Shown one piece after another: positions 37,275 through 46,672 of a stretch of 64,000 bases of DNA. The position numbers were made by a program, and so were the translations under genes. Below the pieces are notes generated by a model. It saw only the letters and a program-made list of their open reading frames with translations, did not search any database and had not been told where the DNA came from. The DNA is taken from positions 669,797 through 733,796 of the forward strand of contig NZ_LR027602.1 in assembly GCF_900605495.1 (NCBI RefSeq), in the 5' to 3' direction. Source of the DNA: Bacilliculturomica massiliensis (GTDB lineage Bacteria; Bacillota; Clostridia; Peptostreptococcales; Anaerovoracaceae). Each line of letters starts with the position of its first letter. Within the stretch, counting starts at the first letter, position 1.

Positions 37275-39401
37275 ATGAGAAGAGACAACAGGAACGGAAG
37301 AGAAAAGAAACGAGAGAACAGGATGCATAACGGAGTGAGACGATGCGTCAGCCTTCTGCTCCTGTCCACGATGCTTCTGACAGCGGCGGGGCCGGCTGCG
37401 GGAGCGGACAGCAGGGCGGGAGTCGGCTGGTCTGACGGAGAGGAAGGGTTTGCCGTCCGAGTCGTGAGCTACGGGGGAGAGGTGAGCCGGGTGACTGCGG
37501 GGGAGCGATTCCGAGTGCAGTTTTGGATCAAAGGGATGGATCCGGCCGCGGTGTCGATCCCGCTGTCCTGGGACCCGGCCGTGGCGGCCGTGGTGGATGA
37601 GAACACCGGAGAGCCGGTGAGCACGGGACGAAAGACGGAGAGCGATCTGGTCAGAGGAGCGGGCTTCCGGCCGGGAGAGGCGTGTTATGACAACAGCCTC
37701 AACGACGCGTATGAGGCGCTGTACTGGAACGGGAAGCCGGTCTTTGCCCGTGGGGACGGGACGGGCGCTTCCGGGTACCCGTATATCAACAACGAGACGG
37801 GGTTTGCGAAGTTCCTGTACTACACGAACGCGCCCACCGCGGGGACGGAAGAGCAGATGTTTCTGGAAGTGTATTTCAAGGCGCTGGCGCCGGGAGATCC
37901 GGGACTGCACTTCGCCACGGCGGCGGACGGAAACAGCGCGGAGGAATACGATCCGGGCTCGCCCAGGGGGATGCAGGTATCCTATGTGGATAAGACGGAT
38001 GGGAATATCGACCAGATGGACCGGGTGGAGTCGGAGACCTGTACGGAGAAGGTGCCCTTTCCGGCCTTTCGGGTGACCGACGGATCGGAGATGGAGAATC
38101 GGCCGGTGGTGCCGCCGGCCACGCTGAACCCGGGGGAGGCTCCCTCCGGGGGAGGCGGGACGCCGCAGACAGGGACCGATCCGCAGCCGGAGGAACCGGC
38201 GAAGGAAGCGGTGCTGATCCAGACGCAGCGTCCGGACTGCTGGCCCTACGGGGAGGCGGAGACCTGCACGGCGCAGATCCGCAGAGGGGCCGACGGAGTC
38301 CTTTGGGAGACAGACGAATATGAGGTGGCCGAGAGCGTTCTTTACGGCCAAGGGAAAACGGAGACGCTGCTGGTAAAGATGCCGGAGCAGCGCATCGACA
38401 AGGAGGAATACGCGGTGAATCTGCCCGGGGCGCCCCTGACGGCCCAGGCCGGCGGGGGGATGGTCTATCTGGAGACGCCCTACGGCTATGTGGGGCTGGA
38501 CAGAGAGGCGGTCCGGGGGAAACTGAAGACCGGCTCCTGGCTGCGGGTCAGCGTAAAGCCGGCGAAGGAGACCGGCGGAAGCAGCAGGGCCCTCGCCGTG
38601 TCGCTGCAGATCGACGGAGCGGAGGCGGGGGGCTTGGGCAGCCCGGCCCTGCGGCTGATCCTGCCCTGGAAGGCAGAGGAGCCGGACAGCGGGACGGCGC
38701 CCGTGGCCATGACCGACCGGGCCTTCGGCTATACGGGAACGCCTGCGCCCCTGGCGGTGAGCCGCTGGGACAGGGAGCATGAGGCGCTGCTCGTGCAGGC
38801 GCCTGCAGGCGGTACGATCACCGTGGAAGAACGGGCGGAGCAGCGGTTTCACGATCTGGACAGCGTGCCCTGGGCCCAGGCGGACATCGGCCGTCTGGCG
38901 CAGCTGGGGATCGTCAGCGGGACGGGAGAAGGACGGTTCCGTCCGGAGGAGGCGGTGAGCCGGGAGCAGTTTGCCAAGATGGCGGTGGCCGCGCTGAGTC
39001 TGTACGAGGGGGGAGGAAGCATGCCCTTTGCGGACATTCAGAGGAGCAATCCCTTTTACGCCTATATCGGGAGCGCATACAGAAAAGGGATCGTCAGCGG
39101 AACCGGGCCGGAGCGGTTCGGCGGGGAAGAGAGGATCAGCCGTCAGGATCTGGCGCTGATGGTGAGCCGGGCCTGCGAGAAGGCGGGGATCCGCCTGCCG
39201 CAGACGGAGACGGTGGCGGTGTTCGCCGACGACCGGGAGATCGCAGGCTACGCCAAGGATGCGGTCTACGCGCTGGCAAGGGCGGGGATCATCAGCGGGA
39301 CGGGAGGCGGGCGATTCAGCCCGGATGGAAGCGCCACGCGGGCGGAGGCGGCGCGCATACTGGGCGCGGTGCAGGGGATGGCGGAGCAGCAGCTGCTGTA
39401 G
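37275..39401 (+). CDS. Second cohesin-like + SLH anchoring scaffoldin
   Basis: 708 residues; the ATG at 37275 has only GGAAAGAG some 10 bases upstream, and ATG 37323 just before the hydrophobic core is an alternative start. Signal peptide about 22-44. Cohesin-like domain about 60-275 (AVSIPLSWDPAVAAVV; YPYINNETG), of the same class as the two in the 21921 protein. A proline/glycine linker (275-310) and a beta-rich middle (310-500) follow, then three SLH repeats (515-700; VSREQFAKMAV, ISRQDLALMV, ATRAEAARIL). Same logic as the 2603 protein, one cohesin on a wall anchor, but the cohesin belongs to a different class, so the two anchors may recruit different dockerins. GC content is very high throughout. 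Confidence 0.8.
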   Translation: MRRDNRNGREKKRENRMHNGVRRCVSLLLLSTMLLTAAGPAAGADSRAGVGWSDGEEGFAVRVVSYGGEVSRVTAGERFRVQFWIKGMDPAAVSIPLSWDPAVAAVVDENTGEPVSTGRKTESDLVRGAGFRPGEACYDNSLNDAYEALYWNGKPVFARGDGTGASGYPYINNETGFAKFLYYTNAPTAGTEEQMFLEVYFKALAPGDPGLHFATAADGNSAEEYDPGSPRGMQVSYVDKTDGNIDQMDRVESETCTEKVPFPAFRVTDGSEMENRPVVPPATLNPGEAPSGGGGTPQTGTDPQPEEPAKEAVLIQTQRPDCWPYGEAETCTAQIRRGADGVLWETDEYEVAESVLYGQGKTETLLVKMPEQRIDKEEYAVNLPGAPLTAQAGGGMVYLETPYGYVGLDREAVRGKLKTGSWLRVSVKPAKETGGSSRALAVSLQIDGAEAGGLGSPALRLILPWKAEEPDSGTAPVAMTDRAFGYTGTPAPLAVSRWDREHEALLVQAPAGGTITVEERAEQRFHDLDSVPWAQADIGRLAQLGIVSGTGEGRFRPEEAVSREQFAKMAVAALSLYEGGGSMPFADIQRSNPFYAYIGSAYRKGIVSGTGPERFGGEERISRQDLALMVSRACEKAGIRLPQTETVAVFADDREIAGYAKDAVYALARAGIISGTGGGRFSPDGSATRAEAARILGAVQGMAEQQLL

Positions 39402-39468
39402 AGCCAAGCAATGAGACGAGGACGAAAGTTGAAAGGATAGAAACACACAGAAAAAGGAGGAAAGGAAT

Positions 39469-42400
39469 ATGCCGAAGAAGAGAAGGACCGGCGGCAGGGC
39501 GGGGAGGCGCATCCTGACATGCCTGCTGGCGGCGGCGATGCTGGTGAGCGGCATTCCGCTGGTCCAGGGGACCACGCCGGAGGCTCACGCCGCCGGCAAC
39601 GCCGCTCCTGCCACCATGGAGCAGATCGAGAGTACCAGAAATACGAACAGCGGTTTTTATGCCATGACGAAGGTGGTGGACGGCAAACTGTATATCTGGG
39701 GCAACAATAACAGCTATGCGCTGGGACTGGCGTCTTATAAGGACAAAGACACGCAGGAGGTCATCGAAGTAAAACCGGGTACGGTGATCCCTTATCCGGT
39801 AATGATGCCGGAAGGGACCTTCGACGGGGATGTGATCCAGGTCATCATCGGGTGCTGGACCTGCGCCCACGCAGTTCTCACTGATAAAGGCTCGCTGTAT
39901 ATCTGGGGAGACGGCTATAATTATCTGGATACGCTGTTCCCCAACGGACGTCAGGTGCCCAACAAAGTGGATATCAGCGCCACCAACGGTGCGAAACTTA
40001 CGTACATCTCCACCGGAGGCGGCCGGGTGCTCTTCGCCAAGGATGAAAATGGGAAGTGGTATGTGCTGGGAGGCACCAGCACCACCAGCGGTTCCCCCAG
40101 CACTACCAATCTGGCGGCGGCCGGCTATGACGGCAGCAAGCTGTGGCCGATCTCCGACGAATATCTGAGCGGGATCGGAGACCGGACGATAAAGGATATT
40201 AAAAGTATCTCAGGAGGAGTGACCGCGATCCTCTGCACGGACGGAAGACTGTTTACGACAAACAACGGCTGGTGGGCCGGCGGCTGGGGTCAGAACATGG
40301 GCGGAAGCGCCTCGTTTGGAAAGCCCTACGATCTGACCGCGGGAATCAAAGCGCAGTATACCACGAAAGCGGCTGTGGAAGTCAACGCTGATCTGAAGCG
40401 GAAATATGAAAAGCTGGCGGAAAAGGAAGTTCTGTTTACACAGATCGCTGCGGAGGACACGTCCTTTATTGGACTGGATGTGGACGGCAACGTCTGGGGC
40501 TGGGGCTGCGACCACGCGGAGAAGTTCGGCCCCTGGGTGGATGAAAATCCCAACTGCAATCATGGAGGCAGCCATCAGGGCGTAGCCACGCCGGTGAAAT
40601 TCTACGACGCGTCCATCTACGGGAAAAAAGCGGTATACGGTTATGTGACGAATTACAATACTTACGTACTGTGTGAAGATAACAGCATTTATGCCAGCGG
40701 AACGAATACCAACGGCATGATCTCTCCTACGCTGAGCTCAGGCGCCCACATTACGTCGCCGAAGCAGATCCTGGAGGAAGTTTCCCAAAGCGACACGGTG
40801 GTGGGACTGGCGCCCACCAGCAATTCCGTTACGGTATTCACGCTGAAAGGCGATGCCTTCTTTACGGGGAGCAACTCGGGAGGCGCTGCCGGAAACGGCA
40901 CGACTCAGGACTTCAACCCCGGCGAGGTGGCGGAGGTAATACCGGATATGCCGCCCTCAAAACCTTACACCAAGAACCGGATGTATTTCGAGATCGAGGT
41001 GAACAGGCTGATCGGAAATCAGACGAAAAAAATATGCTATGTGGCGAATCCCACCGAGGGGCATCCCTATCAGGTGACAAAGACTGTAGAGGGGAGCGCG
41101 CCGGTAGAGCTGCCCGACGGCATGACCGGAGAGGATGCGATCCCCGCAGGGCAGAACTTCAATTTGAACGTGTATTTTGAAGACTTTGGAAAGATCCACA
41201 CCTTCCTGGTGCCGGTGCGGTTCAATCCCACTTACGTGAAGGCGGTCAACGCGGCGGGCGAGCAGTATCCCAACTCCACGGTCACTGCGGGCATTGGAAT
41301 ATCCAGCGGCATCCGGCAGACCTTTACCAGCGAGAACTGGGCCAACGGATCGCTGGGAGCAGGCGTGGAAGGCACCTATCCGAAGATCAACAATAAAGAC
41401 GGATGGCTCAGCGTTCTGGGCTACAGCAATGCATATAAGGCGCAGATCGAGGGTACGCAGAAAATGTTCAGCGCCAGCTTTACCGCCGTAGCGGCTACGC
41501 CGAAGAACCTTCTGACGCTGTTTGAGGTGGCTACCCAGCAGAATAAGCTGCCCGCAGGCGCGCCTGGTTTCGACGTAGCTTCCAAGCAGGAATTCGATTA
41601 CGGCGCCTACTGGTCCATCAACAATCCCAACACGGAGGACGAGGTCTCTTCCTACGCCTTCGAAACGGGGGCATTTCCCTACTTCACCACAACAGTGAAA
41701 TCCCTGCAGGGCATCACCCTGGACATCGTACGTGGAGAAGGAGATCCTGTAGACAGCGCCGCCGACGTACCGGGCGCCAATCAGGGAGACAAGGCCATCA
41801 ACAACAAAAATAAGGATGTGATCTACACTGTCAAAGTCAAGACCAATCCGGAGGACGCGTCCTTTCCGCAGGTGAACTGGACGATAACGCTGATGAAGCC
41901 TGACAACGGAACGGCAGAACTGGGCGATTACATCAGCATCGTGGAACAGAAGGACACGTATATCAAATTCAAGCTGCCCGACAGTTTTTCACAGACGGAT
42001 CTCGGGCAGATCCGATTCGACGCGTCGGCCAAGATCAACTCGGCGCTGACCGCGACGATGGATGTGTACGTCAAGTCCTTCGATCCGCCGGAGTTCATTC
42101 ACATCACAGAAAAGATGTACAGCGGCAATACGGCCGACGCCGTTCCGTCCGTTGAGGAAAAGATATACCAGAACAAGCTGGAGCCTGAGGATATGCCGGA
42201 GGGGCAGAAGGAAAACCGGGTGTACACGGTCACGTTCCCCACGGTGGCGGAAGGCGTCTACCAGAATAAACAGGTCACATGGAGCCTGCTGGACAGCAGC
42301 GGCAATCCGCTGGATACCAGCAAGGATTCCTGCCCGCTGCGCATTATGGCCAGCACGCCGGCTACAGACAGCACCGACGCCACGGTGACCATCCAGCCTC

Positions 42401-43617
42401 TGAAGACTACATACGGGGAAGACTATGTGATCCTGAAGGTAGAGTCTCTGTACGATCCGGACGTCAGCGACAGCATCCGCATCAAGGTACAGTTTAAGGC
42501 CAGCGAGCTGAAATTCAAACAGAATATAGTGCGTCTGCCCTTCAACACAGCCAAGAATCTGGAAGATCTGCTGGAGATCGCCCCTCAGGACGTTTACAGC
42601 ACGGATCTGGAATGGACCTTCACGCCCATGAGCACGACGACGGCGTATATCAACTTCAACGGAACCGGCAACATCTCATCCAACGAGACAGCCACGCCGC
42701 TGGCGCCGGAAAAGCTGTACGAGACCATAAAGGTAAAGGACAAGATCTCCGGGAAGACAGCCAGCATCGACGTGAGCGTCATCGACCTGGATTCGCCGCT
42801 GAATATCGATGACATTATCGTAAAGAACCTGCTGGGGACGAAGGACGATACGGTGGAGATCAAGGCCAATCTGCAGGTGGGAGACGTGATCCGTTTCTAT
42901 ACCAAATATGAATCGGCGGAGGCGTACATCACTACCGGAGAGCTGGAGTCCGCGCAGACGCCCTACTTCCAGTTCTCTGTGCCGGGACTGCTGGACAGCG
43001 CCGGCGGCGAGATCGCCGTGTCGGTAGAGCGGCAGTGGGGCGACGGCGGGCGGATGGAGACCAGCCGCATCCCCGTCACTTACTTGGCGGAACCGTCTAA
43101 GGTCTACGGCTATGCGGCCCTTTCCGGAAAGTCTCAGAGCAGCGCGGCCAACCAGGGCATCCGCGTGGATATAGATGGGATCGGCGGATCTCAGACCGTT
43201 TATACGGATGAGAATGGAAGGTTCGAGTTTACCGAATACATCCGTCCCGGCAACTATACGCTGACGATCAGCCAGACCAGATACCTGACGCGGGTCATCG
43301 AGCCCAACTCGAAGACAGGTTACCAGGGACTGGTCATCCCGGCGGCGGAAGAATTTCTCATCGCCACGCAGTCCGCGCCCATCAAGCTGTATCCGGGGGA
43401 CATCAATATGGACAACATCATCGATTACCGCGATCTGGATATTTACGTAAAGAACTGGGTAGGACAGATCAATCCCGATCTGCCGGGCTTCAACCTTATG
43501 GATTTCAGTGATCTGGAGCCCTACGCGGCGATCGGCACCGACGACCTGAACCTGATGCTGATCCACTATGGCTGGCCCTACAGCAAATACGCAAACTGGG
43601 TCACTCCCGCGCAGTAG
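39469..43617 (+). CDS. RCC1-type beta-propeller + cohesin-like + X module + dockerin protein
   Basis: 1382 residues; AAAGGAGGAAAGG precedes the ATG. Signal peptide about 1-42 (cleavage near AHAAG). Residues about 50-485 show 6-7 RCC1-like blades (KLYIWGNNNSYALGL, SLYIWGDGYNYL, NVWGWGCDHAEKFG, SIYASGTNTNG, AFFTGSNSGGAAGNG), a propeller usually used for protein binding. Then a cohesin-like domain (about 510-690; LVPVRFNPTYVKAV, YPKINNKDG), long Ig/Big_2-like stretches (730-1130), a carboxypeptidase-regulatory-like X domain (1180-1290; TDENGRFEF, PGNYTLTI) and a dockerin (1300-1365). The first dockerin loop (DINMDNIIDYRDLDIYV) keeps the acidic ligands; the second is badly degenerate (DFSDLEPYAAIGTDDL). 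It ends the surface block and is followed by a terminator. Role inferred: an interaction protein docked on the scaffold. Confidence 0.8.
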   Translation: MPKKRRTGGRAGRRILTCLLAAAMLVSGIPLVQGTTPEAHAAGNAAPATMEQIESTRNTNSGFYAMTKVVDGKLYIWGNNNSYALGLASYKDKDTQEVIEVKPGTVIPYPVMMPEGTFDGDVIQVIIGCWTCAHAVLTDKGSLYIWGDGYNYLDTLFPNGRQVPNKVDISATNGAKLTYISTGGGRVLFAKDENGKWYVLGGTSTTSGSPSTTNLAAAGYDGSKLWPISDEYLSGIGDRTIKDIKSISGGVTAILCTDGRLFTTNNGWWAGGWGQNMGGSASFGKPYDLTAGIKAQYTTKAAVEVNADLKRKYEKLAEKEVLFTQIAAEDTSFIGLDVDGNVWGWGCDHAEKFGPWVDENPNCNHGGSHQGVATPVKFYDASIYGKKAVYGYVTNYNTYVLCEDNSIYASGTNTNGMISPTLSSGAHITSPKQILEEVSQSDTVVGLAPTSNSVTVFTLKGDAFFTGSNSGGAAGNGTTQDFNPGEVAEVIPDMPPSKPYTKNRMYFEIEVNRLIGNQTKKICYVANPTEGHPYQVTKTVEGSAPVELPDGMTGEDAIPAGQNFNLNVYFEDFGKIHTFLVPVRFNPTYVKAVNAAGEQYPNSTVTAGIGISSGIRQTFTSENWANGSLGAGVEGTYPKINNKDGWLSVLGYSNAYKAQIEGTQKMFSASFTAVAATPKNLLTLFEVATQQNKLPAGAPGFDVASKQEFDYGAYWSINNPNTEDEVSSYAFETGAFPYFTTTVKSLQGITLDIVRGEGDPVDSAADVPGANQGDKAINNKNKDVIYTVKVKTNPEDASFPQVNWTITLMKPDNGTAELGDYISIVEQKDTYIKFKLPDSFSQTDLGQIRFDASAKINSALTATMDVYVKSFDPPEFIHITEKMYSGNTADAVPSVEEKIYQNKLEPEDMPEGQKENRVYTVTFPTVAEGVYQNKQVTWSLLDSSGNPLDTSKDSCPLRIMASTPATDSTDATVTIQPLKTTYGEDYVILKVESLYDPDVSDSIRIKVQFKASELKFKQNIVRLPFNTAKNLEDLLEIAPQDVYSTDLEWTFTPMSTTTAYINFNGTGNISSNETATPLAPEKLYETIKVKDKISGKTASIDVSVIDLDSPLNIDDIIVKNLLGTKDDTVEIKANLQVGDVIRFYTKYESAEAYITTGELESAQTPYFQFSVPGLLDSAGGEIAVSVERQWGDGGRMETSRIPVTYLAEPSKVYGYAALSGKSQSSAANQGIRVDIDGIGGSQTVYTDENGRFEFTEYIRPGNYTLTISQTRYLTRVIEPNSKTGYQGLVIPAAEEFLIATQSAPIKLYPGDINMDNIIDYRDLDIYVKNWVGQINPDLPGFNLMDFSDLEPYAAIGTDDLNLMLIHYGWPYSKYANWVTPAQ

Positions 43618-43685
43618 CCGGGAGGACGGGCCACACTTTTACAGCCAGTATCTACTTTTCTATATAGATTAGATACGAAGCACCG

Positions 43686-43737
43686 CCGCAGGCCCACACC
43701 TGCGGCAGGGGGTCTTCGGCAGGCCCACACCCTGCCG
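43686..43737 (+). repeat. Two tandem hairpins with the same CCCACA loop
   Basis: CCGCAGG-CCCACA-CCTGCGG (43686-43705) is followed 11 bp later by CGGCAGG-CCCACAC-CCTGCCG (43717-43737). Both stems are perfect 7-bp and the loops match. They lie between the last surface gene and the EF-G2 terminator; their role is unknown. Confidence 0.5.
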
Positions 43738-43770
43738 GGAGACCAGGGCCGAGCCTGCGCTTGGCCATGT

Positions 43771-43812
43771 CGGAAAAAGGGCGGAGGGAGAGATCCCGCC
43801 GCCCTTTTTCCG
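43771..43812 (+). terminator. Strong bidirectional terminator after the surface block
   Basis: A perfect 14-bp inverted repeat, CGGAAAAAGGGCGG (43771-43784) against CCGCCCTTTTTCCG (43799-43812). The T run lies inside the stem, as in many GC-rich Clostridia terminators. Confidence 0.75.
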
Positions 43813-43813
43813 T

Positions 43814-43842
43814 TTGCTATTTCATCTGCCAGGTGATATAAT
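43814..43842 (+). promoter_or_regulatory. Promoter of the EF-G2 gene
   Basis: TTGCTA (43814-43819), 17-bp spacer, TATAAT (43837-43842), placed directly after the terminator and about 85 bp before the EF-G2 start codon. Confidence 0.7.
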
Positions 43843-43926
43843 TATATAGAAAAGTCTGACTTCGGTCAGGTCGGCGGATGAGTGAAATACTGCCGCCGTT
43901 AAAAAATAAAATCAGGAGGATGCTAT

Positions 43927-45987
43927 ATGAAAGGCTATACCAGTGACAGGATCAGAAACGTTGCACTCATCGGTCATGGAGGATGCGGGAAGACCACGCT
44001 GCTGGAAGCGCTGCTGTTCGATACGGGCGTAATTTCCAGAATGGGCCGCGTCGAGGACAAGAACACGGTCTCCGATTACGATAAGATGGAAATGGAAAAA
44101 GGCTATTCCATCAATGCCACCGTCGTGTCCGCTGAGTATAACGATACGATGATCAACTTCGTAGACACTCCGGGCTACTTCGATTTCGTCGGTGAAATGA
44201 AGTGCGCTCTGAGAGCGGTAGAAAGCGCTATCGTTGTCGTGGACGCTTCCGCCGGGATCCAGGTAGGAACCACCAAGGCGTGGAAAGCGGTCCACAGCGA
44301 CATGCCTGCATTCTTCTTAATCAATAAAATGGACAAAGAGAACGTGGACTTTGACACGGTGCTGAATCAGCTGCGCGACCGGTTCGGAAAGATCGTCACC
44401 CCGTTCATGCTGCCGATCATGGAAGGCGAGGAACTGAAGGGTTACGTTAACGTCGTAAACGAGAAAGCGTACAAGTTCACGGAAAAGGGTTCGGAGGAGA
44501 TCCCCGTGCCCGCCGACAAGAAAGATCAGATGGAGGAATACCGTCAGATGCTCATCGAGTCCATCGCGGAGAGCGATGAGGAACTGCTGGAGAAATTCTT
44601 TGAGGGAGAAACGTTCACGGACGCTGAGATCCACAAGGGACTGCGGGCCGGTATCAACGCCGGAACGCTGGCGCCCGTCATGGTGTGCTCCGCGGCGAAG
44701 GTGATCGGCGTAAAGGCGCTGCTGGAAATGATCTGCGATTATTTCCCCACCCCGCTGGAACACAAGGAATACTCCGGACTGAACGAGAAGGACGAGACCG
44801 AGATCAGAGCGGTGGAATCCTCCGAGAAGGCCTCCGCTTTCGTTTTCAAGACCCTTGTGGACCCCTTCGTGGGCAAGATATCCATGATCAAAGTCATATC
44901 CGGCAGCCTGAAAGTGGGTTCCGAGTATTACAATATGCACGCTGAGAAGAGCGAAAAGATCGGAAAAATGTTCTTCATGAGAGGAAAGTCCCAGTTCGAC
45001 ACGCCGGAAGCGCAGGCGGGAGATATCGTGGCCATCGCCAAACTCCAGTATGCGAAGACCGGCGACACTCTCTGCGACAAGGCTGCGCCGATCCGCTACC
45101 CCGAGGTATTCTTCCCCGAGCCGTCTCTGTTCATGGCCGTGGAGCCGAAGAACAAGGGCGACGAGGATAAGATCGGTTCAGGTCTCAACAAGCTGATGGA
45201 GGAAGATCCGTCCTTCACCGTCACCAGGAATTCCGAGACCCATCAGACGCTGCTGGGCGGTCAGGGCGAGATCCAGCTGGGCATCATCACCACAAAGCTG
45301 AAGGAGAAATTCGGCGTGGACGTGATCCTCGCGCCGCAGAAGATCCCCTACAGAGAGACCATCAAGGGCAACTCCGACGTTCAGGGCAAACACAAGAAGC
45401 AGACCGGCGGCGCGGGACAGTACGGCGACGTGTGGATCCGCTTCTCCCCCTCAGAGGAAGAATTTGAATTCGCGGAGGATCTGTTCGGCGGTTCCGTTCC
45501 GAAGAACTATATTCCCGCTGTTGAAAAGGGCCTGAGAGAGTGCATGGAAAAAGGACCGCTGGCGGGCTGCAAGGTCGTAGGCGTTAAAGCCGTGCTGTAC
45601 GACGGCTCCTATCACGATGTAGACTCCAACGAAATGGCCTTCAAGATCGCCGCTTCCCTGGCGTTCAAGAAAGGTATCGCAGAGGCGAAGCCCATTCTGC
45701 TGGAACCTGTTATGCACGTGGAAGTACTCATTCCCGACGAATACATGGGCGACGTCATGGGCGACATGAACAAGAGAAGAGGCAGGATCCTCGGTATGGA
45801 ACCCCAGGGCGACGAGCAGAAGCTCATCGCGGAGGTACCCATGGCCGAACTGCTGACCTACGCGGTGCAGCTGCGTTCCATGACGCAGGCGCGCGGCTCC
45901 TTCCGTATGCAGTTCAACAGATATGAAGAAGTTCCGGCCCATCTGGCGGAGAAGATCATCGCAGAGGCGAAGAAGGACGCGGAGTAG
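43927..45987 (+). CDS. Elongation factor G paralogue (EF-G2 type)
   Basis: 686 residues; CAGGAGG lies 7 bases before the ATG. A translational GTPase with all EF-G domains: G1 GHGGCGKT (about 17-24), G3 DTPG (about 79-82), G4 NKMD (about 133-136), domain II, III and the IV-V region (QTGGAGQYGDVWIRF; RRGRILGME). The G1 sequence is GHGGCGKTTLLEA rather than AHIDAGKTTT of the main EF-G, switch I is short, and the length is slightly under 690; these are marks of the EF-G-like/EF-G2 subfamily, which is a second copy in many Clostridia and not always essential. It stands alone with its own promoter and terminator, away from rpsL/rpsG/tuf, which also speaks against its being the canonical fusA. Role in translation or ribosome handling is inferred from the family. 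Confidence 0.9.
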   Translation: MKGYTSDRIRNVALIGHGGCGKTTLLEALLFDTGVISRMGRVEDKNTVSDYDKMEMEKGYSINATVVSAEYNDTMINFVDTPGYFDFVGEMKCALRAVESAIVVVDASAGIQVGTTKAWKAVHSDMPAFFLINKMDKENVDFDTVLNQLRDRFGKIVTPFMLPIMEGEELKGYVNVVNEKAYKFTEKGSEEIPVPADKKDQMEEYRQMLIESIAESDEELLEKFFEGETFTDAEIHKGLRAGINAGTLAPVMVCSAAKVIGVKALLEMICDYFPTPLEHKEYSGLNEKDETEIRAVESSEKASAFVFKTLVDPFVGKISMIKVISGSLKVGSEYYNMHAEKSEKIGKMFFMRGKSQFDTPEAQAGDIVAIAKLQYAKTGDTLCDKAAPIRYPEVFFPEPSLFMAVEPKNKGDEDKIGSGLNKLMEEDPSFTVTRNSETHQTLLGGQGEIQLGIITTKLKEKFGVDVILAPQKIPYRETIKGNSDVQGKHKKQTGGAGQYGDVWIRFSPSEEEFEFAEDLFGGSVPKNYIPAVEKGLRECMEKGPLAGCKVVGVKAVLYDGSYHDVDSNEMAFKIAASLAFKKGIAEAKPILLEPVMHVEVLIPDEYMGDVMGDMNKRRGRILGMEPQGDEQKLIAEVPMAELLTYAVQLRSMTQARGSFRMQFNRYEEVPAHLAEKIIAEAKKDAE

Positions 45988-46042
45988 TCCCCGGATCGCG
46001 ATCGAGCAGCGGTCGAACCGTTATCGAACCGCTATGGCGCGG

Positions 46043-46130
46043 TCCTCCGATCTCCGTCGACCAGCGGCCGAACAGCTATGGCGCAGTCCTCCGATCTCCG
46101 TCGACCAGCGGCCGAACAGCTATGGCGCAG
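46043..46130 (+). repeat. 44-bp tandem repeat downstream of EF-G2
   Basis: Two exact copies of a 44-bp unit starting TCCTCCGATCTCCGTCGACC (46043-46086 and 46087-46130), flanked by partial copies reaching from about 46000 to 46170 (GAACCGCTATGGCGCGGTCC before, GCCGTCGAGC..CAGCGGTCGAAC after). Noncoding. Confidence 0.7.
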
Positions 46131-46273
46131 TCCTGTGATTGCCGTCGAGCAACTTTCGAGCAGCGGTCGAACCACGATCGAACAGCCGAGCGACCCTTTC
46201 CTCTGTGCCCGCTAAGGCAGACGCCGGGGCCCACAGGCGAAGGAAACGATAAACTTTACAGGTAATAAAATGG

Positions 46274-46320
46274 AGAGAGCGGCCTTTTCCCTGAGCAAGG
46301 GAACGGGGCGCTCTCTTTTC
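46274..46320 (+). terminator. Intrinsic terminator downstream of EF-G2
   Basis: GAGAGCG pairs with CGCTCTC around an inner TTCCC/GGGAA stem, followed by TTTT. It is about 290 bp after the EF-G2 stop, beyond the 44-bp repeats. The next 350 bp (46320-46670) are low-complexity GC-rich sequence with no gene. Confidence 0.65.
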
Positions 46321-46672
46321 ATCTGGCGGGAAAGCGGGAGGGCAGGATCGGGGGAGAGATGCTGGTGGGGGAGGCGTTGCCGTGAAGGGCGCTGGTGGAG
46401 GCAGCCGCGGTGGGAGGATGTAGCCGGGAGGGCACTGCTGGGGGCGCAGGTGGAGGGGATGTTGTCGGGGGATGCGCTGCAGGGGCAGGCATTGCAGGGG
46501 AGGAGAACTTGCCAGTGGGGCTCTGCCGGGGGAGACCGCTGGCGTCTGTTATGATGCCTGCCACAGCTGAACAAAGCGACTGAGCTGTGCTGAGCGAGAG
46601 TGCTGGGCGGGAAGTGTCCCGGCCGGGACGCGCAATACAGGTGATAGGCGAGATTTCATTTTTTTTCTCATA

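Noticed and set aside
33963-39575. Very long open frame on the - strand opposite the SLH and cohesin genes (1870 codons)
   Set aside because: It is the antisense shadow of GC-rich genes with biased codon use; it has no signal peptide, domain pattern or ribosome binding site. The same holds for the other long - strand frames opposite the surface genes, for example at 7230-9164 and 26429-28486.
43927-45987. Canonical fusA
   Set aside because: The P-loop is GHGGCGKT, not AHIDAGKT, and the gene is outside the ribosomal-protein/tuf operon; the EF-G2 subfamily fits better.
46043-46170. CRISPR array
   Set aside because: The 44-bp units are directly adjacent with no spacers, and no cas genes are in the window.
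46270-46583. Short open frames on both strands between EF-G2 and radA
   Set aside because: They start within the EF-G2 terminator and consist of Gly/Arg/Trp-rich low-complexity sequence; no family resemblance.
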